Assembly (NCBI RefSeq): GCF_003201865.1
Contig: NZ_QJJJ01000025.1
Coordinates: 1-59,782 of the forward strand
DNA length: 59,782 nt
Direction: 5' to 3'
DNA from: Methylobacterium sp. B4
Lineage (GTDB): Bacteria; Pseudomonadota; Alphaproteobacteria; Rhizobiales; Beijerinckiaceae
In this document: positions 8,143-18,696 of the stretch, one piece after another
Numbering within the stretch: the first letter of the stretch is position 1
How the letters are laid out: each line of letters begins with the position of its first letter
Translations under genes and position numbers: made by a program
The notes under the pieces: generated by a model
The model's database searches: none
Told to the model about the DNA's origin: nothing
What the model saw: only the letters and a program-made list of their open reading frames with translations

Positions 8143-10083
8143 CTACTCGGCCGCCCGCAGCACCGGAGCGGCCTTCGCGGCCTTCGCCCGCCCCAGGGCC
8201 CCGTCGAGGGCGTCGCTGAGCGAGGTCACGAGCAGGTCGGCGGCGGTCGCCCGGCGCAGGCGGCCGAGGGAGGCCGGGTCACGCTCGCGCCAGAAGCCGA
8301 CGAGGATCGTCACCCCCGGCACCGCCTTGCGCGCGCGGCGGATGGTGAGGCGGATCTGCGAGAGGCTGATCGGGTCGAGGTAGGAGAAGCAGATCATCGC
8401 CGGCCGCTCTCCTTCGGGAAGGCCCTCGCGCAGCACATCGCTTCCCGCCACCCGCGCGCCGAGCCCGTGGCGGGAGAGCGTCTGGGCCAGCATCAGGGTC
8501 GCCGCCTCGTCGAAGGCGCCGCCGCTCGCCACGCACAGAACCGGCGTCTCACCGCGCCAGGCGGGGGCGAGATCCTCCGACCCCAGTACGATCCCTGCCG
8601 TCCGCCGGTCCGGGCCCACCGCCGCGAAGGCGGCCTCGGCCTCGGCGCCGACGGGTTTGCGCGAGCGCCGCGGCATGCCGCGCTTGCGCGCCTGTCCCAG
8701 CGCCTCGACCACGGCGCGGAAGCCCGCGCCGACCTCGCCCTGCCGCTCCCGGTCGAGCATGCCGCGGGCCGCATCCTCCTGCGCCATGCGCAGGCCCGGC
8801 AGCACGACCTCGTCGTAATAGGTGACGAGCGCCCGCTCCTTCAGGAACAGCCGGCCCTGATCGATGGCCTCGGCCGGATCGCCCGCGAGCATGCGCTGAT
8901 AGAAGATCTCCTGCGGCCCGAGCGCGGGCCGGTCGCCGAGGATCACGTCGAGGAACCAGAGCCGCTCGACGTGGCGCCCGAGCACCACGAGGCAGACGGT
9001 GAGCGGGGTGGCGAGCAGGAGGCCGATCGGCCCCCAGAGGAAGGTCCAGATCGTCGCCGCCAGGATCACCGCCACCGGCGAGATGCCGGTGGAGTGGCCG
9101 TAGAGCAGCGGCTCGACCACGTGGCCGGCGATCGGCTCGACGATCGCGAACAGGATCGCGACCTGGATCGCCATCGACCAGCCGGGATCGACTGCGACCG
9201 CGATGGCGAGCGGCAGCACCGCCGAGATGACCGCGCCGACATAGGGCACGAACCGGGTGATGCCGGCGATGACGCCGAATAGGATCGGGCTCGGCACGCC
9301 GATGAACCAGAGGCCGACGCCGATCACGAGGCCGAAGGCCACGTTGAGGATGAGCTGAGCGACGAAGAACCGGCTCAGACGGCTCGTGGCGTCGTCGATC
9401 GCCGCGGTGGTGCGGCGCAGGTCGCTCGATCCCGCGAGCCGGATCGCCCGATTCCGCAGATCCTCGCGCTGCAGCAGGATGAAGATCGTGAACAGCAGGA
9501 TCAGGCCGAGCGTGGCCAGGGGATGCAGCACCCCGCCGGCCACGCTGCCGAGCGTCTTCAGGAGTCCGGAGCGGGGGGCGTGGATCTCGACCTGCATCGG
9601 CCGGTCCGCCGTGCCGAGCGGCGTGTCGGTGTCCGTCTTGGCGACGGGGGGTTGCAGCTCCTTGCCGACCTCCTCGGCCATGTCGAAGAAGCCGGAAAAG
9701 GTATCCGAGAGCCCGCCCCGCTCGGCCGTGGCCGTGCGCAGCGCCGTGATCTTGTCGCGCAGCGTCAGCGAGTAGCGCGGCAGGTCGGAGGCCAGCTGCG
9801 CCGCCTCGCGGGCGATCAGGCTGCCCACCGCCCCGAGCATGCCGAAGGCGAGCAGCACCACGAGGAGCACGGCCGCCGCCCGCGGCACCCGCAGCCGCCG
9901 CAGGGCGCGCACGGCGGGCAGCAGGACGAAGCTCAGGAGAATGGCGAGCGCCACCGGCACGAGGATGTCGCGGCCGAAATAGAGCGCGCTCGCGAGCGTC
10001 ACCACGAGCAGCAGCGAGGCGAGCGTCGTCGCCACCGGCAGCGCTTGGCGCAGGAGCCGCGTGGTGACCGGATCGGTGGTCAT
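8143..10083 (-). CDS. AI-2E-type permease with extra C-terminal domain
   Basis: The first ~375 residues form an AI-2E (PerM/YdiK) membrane domain. Two helix pairs lie near the N-terminus, a cytosolic/periplasmic insert spans about 80-180, and a multi-helix core contains G-V-I-A-G-I-T-R-F-V-P-Y-V-G and the late motif W-G-P-I-G-L-L-L-A-T-P-L-T-V, both typical of the family. Residues ~400-646 are an extension absent from ordinary AI-2E proteins. The last ~150 residues have a Rossmann-like pattern (P-V-L-C-V-A-S-G-G-A-F-D-E-A, then a later strand V-T-I-L-V-G-F-W) resembling a B12-binding or receiver-like fold without its catalytic residues. Family members export small molecules or act as Na+/H+ antiporters; the ligand is unknown. 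A lone receiver gene precedes it on the same strand. Confidence 0.85.
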   Translation of the reverse strand: MTTDPVTTRLLRQALPVATTLASLLLVVTLASALYFGRDILVPVALAILLSFVLLPAVRALRRLRVPRAAAVLLVVLLAFGMLGAVGSLIAREAAQLASDLPRYSLTLRDKITALRTATAERGGLSDTFSGFFDMAEEVGKELQPPVAKTDTDTPLGTADRPMQVEIHAPRSGLLKTLGSVAGGVLHPLATLGLILLFTIFILLQREDLRNRAIRLAGSSDLRRTTAAIDDATSRLSRFFVAQLILNVAFGLVIGVGLWFIGVPSPILFGVIAGITRFVPYVGAVISAVLPLAIAVAVDPGWSMAIQVAILFAIVEPIAGHVVEPLLYGHSTGISPVAVILAATIWTFLWGPIGLLLATPLTVCLVVLGRHVERLWFLDVILGDRPALGPQEIFYQRMLAGDPAEAIDQGRLFLKERALVTYYDEVVLPGLRMAQEDAARGMLDRERQGEVGAGFRAVVEALGQARKRGMPRRSRKPVGAEAEAAFAAVGPDRRTAGIVLGSEDLAPAWRGETPVLCVASGGAFDEAATLMLAQTLSRHGLGARVAGSDVLREGLPEGERPAMICFSYLDPISLSQIRLTIRRARKAVPGVTILVGFWRERDPASLGRLRRATAADLLVTSLSDALDGALGRAKAAKAAPVLRAAE

Positions 10084-10154
10084 GGCGTCCTCATGGGCAG
10101 CGCGGCCCGTTCAGGTGAGGCATCGAGGGGGAAACGGGCCGGGCCGGGCGGCAC

Positions 10155-10529
10155 TCAGTCTGCCGCCCCGATCGCCGTGCCGATCTGCGTGAGCAGCTTG
10201 GGAAAATCGATGGGCTTGGGATGGTAGTCGTCGCAGCCCGCCTGGATCGCCTTGTCGCGGTCGCCCGACATGGCGTGGGCGGTCAGCGCGATGATCGGGA
10301 TGGCGCGGGTGTCGGCGGCGGCCTTCAGTGCCCGGGCCGTCGACCAGCCGTCGAGGATCGGCAGGTTCATGTCGAGCAGGATCACGTCGGGCTGGGCGGC
10401 CCGGGCCTGCTGCACGCCCGCCTCGCCGTCGTGGGCGAGCACCACCTCGTAGCCGCGGCGCTTGAGCCGGCGGGAGAGGAAGTCCCAGATCTCCTCGTGG
10501 TCTTCCACCAGCAGGATTTTTCCCGACAC
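10155..10529 (-). CDS. Single-domain response regulator
   Basis: A CheY-like receiver of 124 residues: acidic pair E9-D10 after I-L-L-V, phospho-acceptor D53 in V-I-L-L-D-M-N-L-P, Thr in I-A-L-T-A-H-A-M and the Lys of H-P-K-P-I-D near the end. There is no output domain, so it acts through protein contacts or phosphorelay. The GTG start at 10529 is preceded by AAGAGG; a GTG nine codons earlier is possible but less well spaced. It lies 71 bases upstream of the AI-2E-type gene on the same strand, and a hybrid histidine kinase is nearby on the other strand, which is a plausible partner. Confidence 0.88.
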   Translation of the reverse strand: MSGKILLVEDHEEIWDFLSRRLKRRGYEVVLAHDGEAGVQQARAAQPDVILLDMNLPILDGWSTARALKAAADTRAIPIIALTAHAMSGDRDKAIQAGCDDYHPKPIDFPKLLTQIGTAIGAAD

Positions 10530-10689
10530 GCCCGAACCTCTTCCTCGCGCCGACACGCGCTCCGCGACCTAACGCGCGGAAAGCCGTTGCGGTGGCATCG
10601 GCTCCGCCGCAAACGCTGCGCTCTCCCGAAACGATCGGCGCGCCTTGTCTCGCTCGGGCGCAGCGGCTTAAGGGAAGCGGGAGTTCGAT

Positions 10690-12069
10690 ATGGCGCGGGG
10701 CGGTGCGGTGCAACATGGCGATGCGGAGCCGGGTGATCCGCGCGTCGCGGATCTGCTCGTGCGCCTCGCGGAGCGCGACGCGCCCTTCTCGCTGCGCGAG
10801 CGCGACGAGTTGGCCGGGCTCGACCTCGGCCGCATGGCTTTGGGCCGGCGGATCGACGCGCAGGCGCCCCCGCGCTGGTGGGCGCAAGAGGCGGGTGGGC
10901 TCGATCTGGCCCGGGCCGACCTTGCCGACGGGCGGCTCGAGGAGACGGACCTGTCGGGAGCCAACCTGCGGCGCGCCTCGCTCGCCGGGGCGCTCGCCCG
11001 CTCGGCCCGGTTCGAGGGGGCCTGCCTGGAAGAGGCGGATTTCTCCGGCGCCGACCTCAGCGGGGCGCGCTTTGCCGGGATCACCGGCGGGCAGGCCGCC
11101 TTCCGCGAGGCGATGCTGGAGGATGCCGACTTCTCCGGCGCGACCATGCGCTTCGCCCGGCTCGACAAGGCGCTGCTCGACGGCGCCCGCTTCGAGGGCG
11201 CCGACCTCTGGGGCACCGACTTCACGGGCGCGGATGCCGACGATTCCGTGTTCCGCCGGGCCCGGCTCGACGAGGCGAACCTCTCCGACTGCAACCTGAC
11301 CGGCGCGGATTTCGAGGGCGCGAGCCTGAAGAAGGCGCGGCTCGTCGGCTCGCGGCTGCGCGGCGCCACCTTCACCGGCGCACGGCTCGACGGGGCCGAC
11401 CTGTCGGGGGCCGACTTCTCCCGCACCAGCCTCGTGCGGCTCGACCTGACCTCGTGCAAGCTTCGTCACGCGCGCTTCGCGGGCGCGTGGCTGGAGGGCG
11501 TGCGCCTCTCGGTCGAGCAGATCGGCGGGGCGGTCGGCGAGGAGATCGCGGGCGAGTACGAGGCGGCGCAGGCGAGCTACCTCGCGCTGGAGCGCAACCT
11601 CCAGAGCATCGGCAGCCCCGAGGGGGCGAGCTGGGCCTACAAGCGCGGGCGCCGCATGGGCCGCCGCCACGCCGGCGTGCGCGCCCGCGAGGCCCTGTCC
11701 GGCCGCGATCTTCGGGGAACGCTCGGTCACGGATATCGCTGGATCGCCGACCGCTTCGTCGAGTGGCTGTGCGATTACGGCGAGAGCCTGTCGCGGATCG
11801 CCCGGGCCTTCCTCATCGGCATCTTCCTGTTCGCGGGGGCCTACGGGGCGACCGGCGGGCTCTTCCACGAGGGCGAGAACGTGCCGACCTACAATCCGCT
11901 CGACCTCGTGAGCTACAGCGCGCTCAACATGATGACCGCCAACCCGCCGGAGATCGGCGTGAAGCCGCTGGGCCGGGTCACCAACCTGCTGGTCGGGCTT
12001 CAGGGGGCGGCGGGCATCGTGCTGATGGGGCTGTTCGGCTTCGTCCTCGGCAACCGCCTGCGCCGCTGA
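10690..12069 (+). CDS. Pentapeptide-repeat protein with channel-like C-terminus
   Basis: Residues ~75-275 carry consecutive pentapeptide repeats of the A-(D/N)-L-x-x type (for example A-D-L-S-G, A-D-F-S-G, A-R-L-D-E-A-N-L-S), predicting a right-handed quadrilateral beta-helix. After a basic, coiled linker, two hydrophobic segments follow: I-A-R-A-F-L-I-G-I-F-L-F-A-G-A-Y at ~370-390 and L-L-V-G-L-Q-G-A-A-G-I-V-L-M-G-L-F-G-F-V-L-G at the end. Between them is a helix-turn segment (S-Y-S-A-L-N-M-M-T-A-N-P-P-E-I-G-V) where two-helix ion channels hold the pore loop. This matches the layout of Ion_trans_2-type channels, but the canonical T-V-G-Y-G filter is absent. The gene ends just before a hybrid kinase gene on the same strand, so the two are probably co-transcribed. 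Confidence 0.85.
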   Translation: MARGGAVQHGDAEPGDPRVADLLVRLAERDAPFSLRERDELAGLDLGRMALGRRIDAQAPPRWWAQEAGGLDLARADLADGRLEETDLSGANLRRASLAGALARSARFEGACLEEADFSGADLSGARFAGITGGQAAFREAMLEDADFSGATMRFARLDKALLDGARFEGADLWGTDFTGADADDSVFRRARLDEANLSDCNLTGADFEGASLKKARLVGSRLRGATFTGARLDGADLSGADFSRTSLVRLDLTSCKLRHARFAGAWLEGVRLSVEQIGGAVGEEIAGEYEAAQASYLALERNLQSIGSPEGASWAYKRGRRMGRRHAGVRAREALSGRDLRGTLGHGYRWIADRFVEWLCDYGESLSRIARAFLIGIFLFAGAYGATGGLFHEGENVPTYNPLDLVSYSALNMMTANPPEIGVKPLGRVTNLLVGLQGAAGIVLMGLFGFVLGNRLRR

Positions 12070-12134
12070 CTTGTGATTTCGCATCCGCCCGAAAGCCGGC
12101 CACACCGGTCGGGTGGAACGCCATCACCACGATG

Positions 12135-12170
12135 CCATCGACCTTGCTATCGATCTTGCCATCGACCTTG
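12135..12170 (+). repeat. Three 12-bp tandem repeats before a kinase start
   Basis: CCATCGACCTTG (12135-12146), CTATCGATCTTG (12147-12158) and CCATCGACCTTG (12159-12170) are head to tail, directly before the ATG at 12173. If translation began further upstream at the in-frame GTG (12113) they would encode repeated A-I-D-L. The unit length is a multiple of three, so copy-number change would keep the frame. Confidence 0.8.
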
Positions 12171-12172
12171 CC

Positions 12173-14569
<2,397 letters not shown>

Positions 14570-14599
14570 CCTCTGCGCGGCGGCGGGGACCGGAGCGAT

Positions 14600-15088
14600 T
14601 CAGCCCGCGCGGTCCTGCTTGCGCTCCACTTCCAGGCGCACGCCCCGGCCCGCGAGCAGGATCTCGGCGAGGAAGGCCAGGATCGCCAGGATGGTGCAGC
14701 CGAGCGCGAGGCCGAAGCAGGCGAACAGCACCGAGGCCGCGGAGGCATCCCGGAGCGCGCCGACGAACAGGGTCAGCACCGCCGCCCCCGTCATCACGCC
14801 GCCGAGGCTCGCCAGCACCACGGCGCCGTCGAGCAGGAGCGAGCGCCGCCGCAGGTAGGCGAGGCGCAGCTGCAGGGTCGCCCGCGCCTCTTCATCCGCC
14901 CCCGACAGCCCGGCGGAGAGGGCATCGACCTTGTCGGCGACGCGGCCGAGGCGGGTCGAGAACACGTTGAGCAGGGTCGCCAGCGCCGAAAGCAGGAAGG
15001 CCGGGGCGAGCGCCACCTGGATGATGTGGGCGATGCTCTCGGGGTCGCCCGCGCCCGATCCGTTCGGAAACATGCCGTTCGGAAACAT
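14600..15088 (-). CDS. DUF2721 membrane protein
   Basis: A 162-residue protein with two or three long hydrophobic helices: I-I-Q-V-A-L-A-P-A-F-L-L-S-A-L-A-T-L-L-N-V at ~23-45, then L-L-D-G-A-V-V-L-A-S-L-G-G-V and F-A-C-F-G-L-A-L-G-C-T-I-L-A. The R-L-G-R-V-A-D-K-V-D and R-R-R-S-L-L-L segments are the conserved polar parts of DUF2721. Function is unknown. The N-terminus begins with a duplicated M-F-P-N-G caused by a 15-bp tandem repeat, so the true start may be either Met. It lies 16 bases after the LAB_N-type gene on the same strand and is probably the last gene of that cluster. Confidence 0.8.
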   Translation of the reverse strand: MFPNGMFPNGSGAGDPESIAHIIQVALAPAFLLSALATLLNVFSTRLGRVADKVDALSAGLSGADEEARATLQLRLAYLRRRSLLLDGAVVLASLGGVMTGAAVLTLFVGALRDASAASVLFACFGLALGCTILAILAFLAEILLAGRGVRLEVERKQDRAG

Positions 15089-15089
15089 G
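15060..15089 (-). repeat. 15-bp tandem duplication over a start codon
   Basis: Two identical 15-bp units (15060-15074 and 15075-15089) each contain an ATG and encode M-F-P-N-G. The duplication creates two possible in-frame start codons for the DUF2721 gene. Confidence 0.85.
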
Positions 15090-15104
15090 TGCCGCGCCGA
15101 GTCC

Positions 15105-15437
15105 TCAGGCCTTGGCGCGGGCGCGCCGCCGCTCTTTGAAGATCAGGGCGAGGTTGCGCAGGTAGATCACGGTCGAGAGGCCCTGGCCGATGATGATCAC
15201 CGGCTCCCGGCGCACGAAGCCGTAGACCAGGGTCATCAGCCCGCCCAGGATCGACAGGAACCAGAACGAGAGCGGCATCACGCTCTTGCCGGCCCGCTCG
15301 CTGGCGATCCATTGCAGGATGAAGCGCGAGCCGAACACGAGCTGCGCGCCGATGCCGAACACCAGCCAGAAATCGAAGCGGGTGACGAACACGTCGTAGA
15401 AATAGGCCGGCAGGTCCTCGGCGAGCTGGATCAGCAT
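15105..15437 (-). CDS. Stand-alone LpxB N-terminal-domain (LAB_N) membrane protein
   Basis: A 110-residue protein matching the LAB_N domain (PF07578 type) found at the N-terminus of some lipid-A-disaccharide synthases. It has F-W-L-V-F-G-I-G-A-Q-L-V-F-G-S-R-F-I-L-Q-W-I-A-S-E-R, then the family motif S-V-M-P-L-S-F-W-F-L-S-I-L-G-G, and Y-G-F-V-R-R-E-P-V-I-I-I-G-Q with Y-L-R-N-L later. It has three predicted helices. Stand-alone forms usually sit with a glycosyltransferase and an ArnT/PMT-like enzyme, as here, and are thought to act in lipid glycosylation. It follows the GT2 gene closely on the same strand; the C-terminal K-E-R-R-R-A-R-A-K-A tail is strongly basic. Confidence 0.85.
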   Translation of the reverse strand: MLIQLAEDLPAYFYDVFVTRFDFWLVFGIGAQLVFGSRFILQWIASERAGKSVMPLSFWFLSILGGLMTLVYGFVRREPVIIIGQGLSTVIYLRNLALIFKERRRARAKA

Positions 15438-15441
15438 GGCT

Positions 15442-16212
15442 CTAGGCGCCCTCGCTCTGTCTCGGGGATCCGCCCACTTCCTCGGCGCGCGGGGCCGGCC
15501 GCCGCCGCCGGATCAGCCACCAGACGCCGGCGAGATCGAGGATGCCGACCCAGAGCCGGTCGAACATCCCGTAATTCGAGCGGCCGGTGAAGCGCGGCCG
15601 GTCCACCACGTCGCGGTGGACCACGCCGAAGCCCTCGCGGGTGACGAGCGCCGGCATGAAGCGGTGCAGCGCGTCGAAATAGGGCAAAGCGAGGTAGACC
15701 TCGCGGCGGAACACCTTGAGGCCGCAGCCGGTGTCGCGGGTGGCGTCCTTCAGGATCTTTCCGCGCACGCCGTTGGCGATGCGCGACTGGAACTGCTTCC
15801 AGGCGCCCTTGCGGCCGATCCGCTGGCCCTGCGCGAGACCCACATCCGGGCCGCCCTGATCGAGGGCGGCGTAGAGGATCGGGATGAAGGACGGGTCGTT
15901 CTGGCCGTCGCCGTCCAGCGTCGCGACGACCGGCGCGCGGGCGCGCAGCACGCCGCTGCGCACCGCCCCGCTCTGGCCGCCGCTGCCGGCATGGCGCACC
16001 ACCCGGAGCCAGGGATTCCTGGCCTGCAGCGCCCGGAGGGTGGCGAGGGTGGCGTCCGTCGAGCCGTCATCGACGTAGATGACCTCGAAGGGCGCGAGAC
16101 CGGCGCAGGAATTGCCGATCTCGGCGACCAGCGCCTCGATGTTGCCGGCCTCGTTCTTCACCGGCACCACGACGCTGAGGCGCGGCGGATCGGATTGCAT
16201 CGTCAGGCTCAT
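15442..16212 (-). CDS. Polyprenyl-phosphate glycosyltransferase (GT2, DPM1/ArnC-like)
   Basis: A 256-residue GT-A enzyme: L-S-V-V-V-P-V-K-N-E-A-G-N-I at the N-terminus, Y-V-D-D-G-S-T-D-A-T, and the D-G-D-G-Q-N-D-P metal/donor site at ~95. The C-terminal part has the R-S-N-Y-G motif of dolichol-phosphate mannosyltransferase-like enzymes, followed by a single weak hydrophobic segment (L-W-V-G-I-L-D-L-A-G-V-W-W-L-I). It probably loads a sugar onto undecaprenyl phosphate for the neighbouring ArnT/PMT-like transferase. The ATG at 16212 overlaps the upstream gene's TGA (ATGA), which argues for translational coupling and decides the start over an ATG four codons later. Confidence 0.87.
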   Translation of the reverse strand: MSLTMQSDPPRLSVVVPVKNEAGNIEALVAEIGNSCAGLAPFEVIYVDDGSTDATLATLRALQARNPWLRVVRHAGSGGQSGAVRSGVLRARAPVVATLDGDGQNDPSFIPILYAALDQGGPDVGLAQGQRIGRKGAWKQFQSRIANGVRGKILKDATRDTGCGLKVFRREVYLALPYFDALHRFMPALVTREGFGVVHRDVVDRPRFTGRSNYGMFDRLWVGILDLAGVWWLIRRRRPAPRAEEVGGSPRQSEGA

Positions 16213-18005
16213 GGTGCGGCACCCGGCAGCGCGGCATAGGCCGAGACCCCGACCGGCTTGCCGCCATTGATGTTGAACCCGGTGACCCGGCCGGCGGCCG
16301 CGGCGGGCTGCCTCCCTTGCGCGGCGGCAAAATCGGCTGCGAACCGGTCCTCGACCAGGACGAGGCGGCAGCCGTCTTCGCGGCCCCCTCGGCGCAGGAA
16401 TTCGACTGCCTCCGCGCCGGAATTCAGCATGGCCAGATCCGTGCCGATGGTGAAGACGAGGCTCGGCTCGCGGAGCCCAAGGCTCGCGACGCGGGGGGCC
16501 TCGCAGGGCAGGGCGTCGCGCAACGCGGCCAGCCGCGGCGAGACCTTGAGGCTCTGCAGCACCGGCTGGGTCAGGCCGAACACGGCGCCCGAGAGCAGCA
16601 CAGAGGCGGCGACGGCGAGGGTCAGCGCGCCCTCCTGCGCCCCCTCCCCGGCCCTGCGGGACAAGGCGATCCAGGCGAGGACGGCCAGGGCGCAAGCCGC
16701 CAGCAGCAGCGGCAGGGCGGCCAGCGGCAGCACGTGATCGAGCCGCCACGCGGCGAAGCTCAGGCCGAGGGTGAGCCCGACCGGAATCAGCACCACGAGC
16801 CCCGCGACCCAGCGCGCGCCCTTCCGGCGCAGATCGAGCCCGCCGCGGGTGAGCGCCAGCACGGTGAGGATCGCCACCGCCGGCATCAGGGGCAGGACGT
16901 AATGGGGGAGCTTGGTCGGCACCGCCTCGAAGATCAGCCACATCGGCACGATCCAGGCGATGAGCAGCGCCACCGCATCCTCGCTCCGCCGCGCCCAGGC
17001 GAAGGGGATGCTGAGCGCCGCGAAGGCCGCCCCGGGCCAGAAGGTGGCGAAGAAGGCGAGCGCGTAGGCGCCGGGCGGGCCCCAGTGCTTCTCGGCCCCG
17101 GAGCCGACCTTGCCCAGCATGTCGCGCCCGACGGCCTCGCCGAAGAAGGCGCCGCCGCTCTTCCAGGCGATCGCCAGGAACCACGGCGCCACGACGAGCA
17201 GGGTGAGGCCGAGGCCGAGGCGCGGGCGCAGGTCGAGCAGCCAGCGGGCCGAGCCCTCGCGGATCGAGAGGACGAGGGCGGCAAGCCCGGCGAAGAGCGG
17301 CACCATGGGCCCCTTCACGAGGATGCCGAGCGCGAGGCCGAGCCAGAAGATCAGCGCGGTCCCGAGCGAGGCCGGGCCCCGGCGCCGCTCCAGCCGGGCG
17401 CGTCCGAGCCAGGCGCGGGCCAGCGCGCCGAACGCGGCCACCGCGCAGGCGGTCAGCAGCGCGTCGGTCTTGGCGAGCCGCGCCTCCGCCGAGAGCATGA
17501 TGCAGGCGGCAAACAGCGCGGCGGCAAGCCACGCGCCGCGCCGCTCCAGGAAGGCCAGGGCGGCCCAGTAGGTCAGCAGGATCGCCGCCAGCGCGCCGAG
17601 CAGCGAGGGGATGCGATAGAGCGCGATGGTCCTGCGCGCATCCGGCACGCCGAGCGCCTCGCCCGCCGCGACGGCGGCGGCCTGCGCCCAGTAGATGCCG
17701 ACGGGCTTCTTGTGGCGCGCCTCTCCTTGGAAGCGGATGTCGACGAGGTCGCCCGTCTCCAGCATCTGCTTGGAGGCCTGGGCGAAGCGCGGCTCGTCCC
17801 GGTCCATCGGCTGCAGCGAGGCGAAGCCCGGCAGGAAGCAGGCGAGCCCGATCAACAGGAGCAGGAGGCAGGCCCGGGCATGGCTCGCCGCCGCGAAGGA
17901 CAGCACGCGGTCCGCGAGGCGCAGCGGGCCGGCAAGAGGTCCGACAACAGAGCTGGACGCATCCGCTGCCGCAGGAGCGGTCGGGCCGAAACTGAGGCTC
18001 GTCAT
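16209..18005 (-). CDS. ArnT/PMT-like membrane glycosyltransferase
   Basis: A 598-residue GT-C protein with about 11-12 membrane helices. After the first helix comes L-Q-P-M-D-R-D-E-P-R-F-A-Q-A-S-K-Q-M-L, the ArnT-type first periplasmic loop with the catalytic Asp-Glu, followed by R-F-Q-G-E-A-R-H-K-K-P-V-G-I-Y-W, another ArnT signature. The C-terminal ~150 residues are a periplasmic domain. Enzymes of this kind move a sugar from undecaprenyl phosphate to lipid A or another envelope acceptor. The start (ATG 18005) was chosen because it lies ~45 residues before the first helix and no domain lies upstream. Together with the GT2, LAB_N and DUF2721 genes it forms a coupled minus-strand cluster. Confidence 0.87.
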   Translation of the reverse strand: MTSLSFGPTAPAAADASSSVVGPLAGPLRLADRVLSFAAASHARACLLLLLIGLACFLPGFASLQPMDRDEPRFAQASKQMLETGDLVDIRFQGEARHKKPVGIYWAQAAAVAAGEALGVPDARRTIALYRIPSLLGALAAILLTYWAALAFLERRGAWLAAALFAACIMLSAEARLAKTDALLTACAVAAFGALARAWLGRARLERRRGPASLGTALIFWLGLALGILVKGPMVPLFAGLAALVLSIREGSARWLLDLRPRLGLGLTLLVVAPWFLAIAWKSGGAFFGEAVGRDMLGKVGSGAEKHWGPPGAYALAFFATFWPGAAFAALSIPFAWARRSEDAVALLIAWIVPMWLIFEAVPTKLPHYVLPLMPAVAILTVLALTRGGLDLRRKGARWVAGLVVLIPVGLTLGLSFAAWRLDHVLPLAALPLLLAACALAVLAWIALSRRAGEGAQEGALTLAVAASVLLSGAVFGLTQPVLQSLKVSPRLAALRDALPCEAPRVASLGLREPSLVFTIGTDLAMLNSGAEAVEFLRRGGREDGCRLVLVEDRFAADFAAAQGRQPAAAAGRVTGFNINGGKPVGVSAYAALPGAAP

Positions 18006-18326
18006 GGCCGGGCAATGCCCGCGACGATCGCGGTCCGGCGCGGGGGAAGAGGAACGGGCATCGGCGGCTCGGGCGCGGACCTGGGAAAGCGCCCTCCGCT
18101 TAAGGTCATTGCCGGTTCGGCGAAAGAGCGGGCGGGAAAGGTGGCGATGGACCGGCGGACGGCCGGGCGCCGTGTCGGTGATCGCACCGGGCTTGTCAAA
18201 CCGTGGTCTGAGAACCGCGCCCCCGCGTGGCGCGGCCGCAGCCGCACGCGCGCCTTCCCGGGAAAAGCAACGCAACCATGCGCGGGGCGGGTAGCCGGAC
18301 CGGGAAGCCGACCCTATATCCCGCTC
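18006..18326. other. About 320 bp between divergent genes, no gene seen
   Basis: The stretch separates the ArnT/PMT-like gene (minus) from a small plus-strand gene. It must hold promoters in both directions; no strong -35/-10 pair was recognised and the frames within it have no domain features. Confidence 0.4.
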
Positions 18327-18521
18327 ATGGCAAACAACAGCGCAAATCCCTACACCCTCGAAATCGAAGCCTGCGAGCGCCCGGCGGGACATTTCACCTG
18401 GGCAATTCGCCGTAACGGCAAGCTCTTCCAGCGCGCCGACCGCGTGCAGACCACGGAAGAGGCCGCCGAGCGGAGCGGACTCGCCGCCCTGGAGAAGCTC
18501 CTGAGCGGCCGGGAGCGTTGA
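18327..18521 (+). CDS. Small conserved-looking cytosolic protein (64 aa)
   Basis: A 64-residue protein starting with ATG at 18327. It has the pattern N-P-Y-T-L-E-I-E-A-C-E-R-P-A-G-H-F-T-W-A-I-R-R-N-G-K-L-F-Q-R, followed by a helical stretch ending in L-E-K-L-L. This looks like a short beta-sheet plus one helix, of the kind seen in small alphaproteobacterial hypothetical proteins. No function is assigned. A strong hairpin lies ~80 bases after its stop, consistent with a single-gene transcript. Confidence 0.62.
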   Translation: MANNSANPYTLEIEACERPAGHFTWAIRRNGKLFQRADRVQTTEEAAERSGLAALEKLLSGRER

Positions 18522-18603
18522 TCGGCTGAGCCTCGCGTATCGCTCCGCCGATACGCGGCACGGCATCGGCCCCTCCACCCTCCCCTTCTCGAACCGACCC
18601 TGT

Positions 18604-18640
18604 GAAAGGCTCCCGGGCGAACGCGCCCGCGGAGCCTTTC
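18604..18640 (+). terminator. Strong hairpin after the small protein gene
   Basis: GAAAGGCTCC (18604-18613) pairs with GGAGCCTTTC (18631-18640), and CGGGCG pairs with CGCCCG inside, giving a ~16-bp nearly perfect stem with a four-base loop. No long T tract follows. It separates the 64-aa gene from the acyl-CoA synthetase gene. Confidence 0.65.
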
Positions 18641-18696
18641 CGCGTTGAACGAGCCCGAACCTCGATTAAGTTCGCTTCCCTACGGGAGGCGGGGCC

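Noticed and set aside
9000..10083. AutoInducer-2 exporter as a firm function
   Set aside because: The family name does not prove AI-2 transport; members also act as cation antiporters, so only the family was stated.
15442..18015. A single long minus-strand frame spanning the GT2 and ArnT-like genes
   Set aside because: Only its last third, the GT2 part, is real protein; the first two thirds are the wrong frame of the ArnT-like gene and lack membrane helices.
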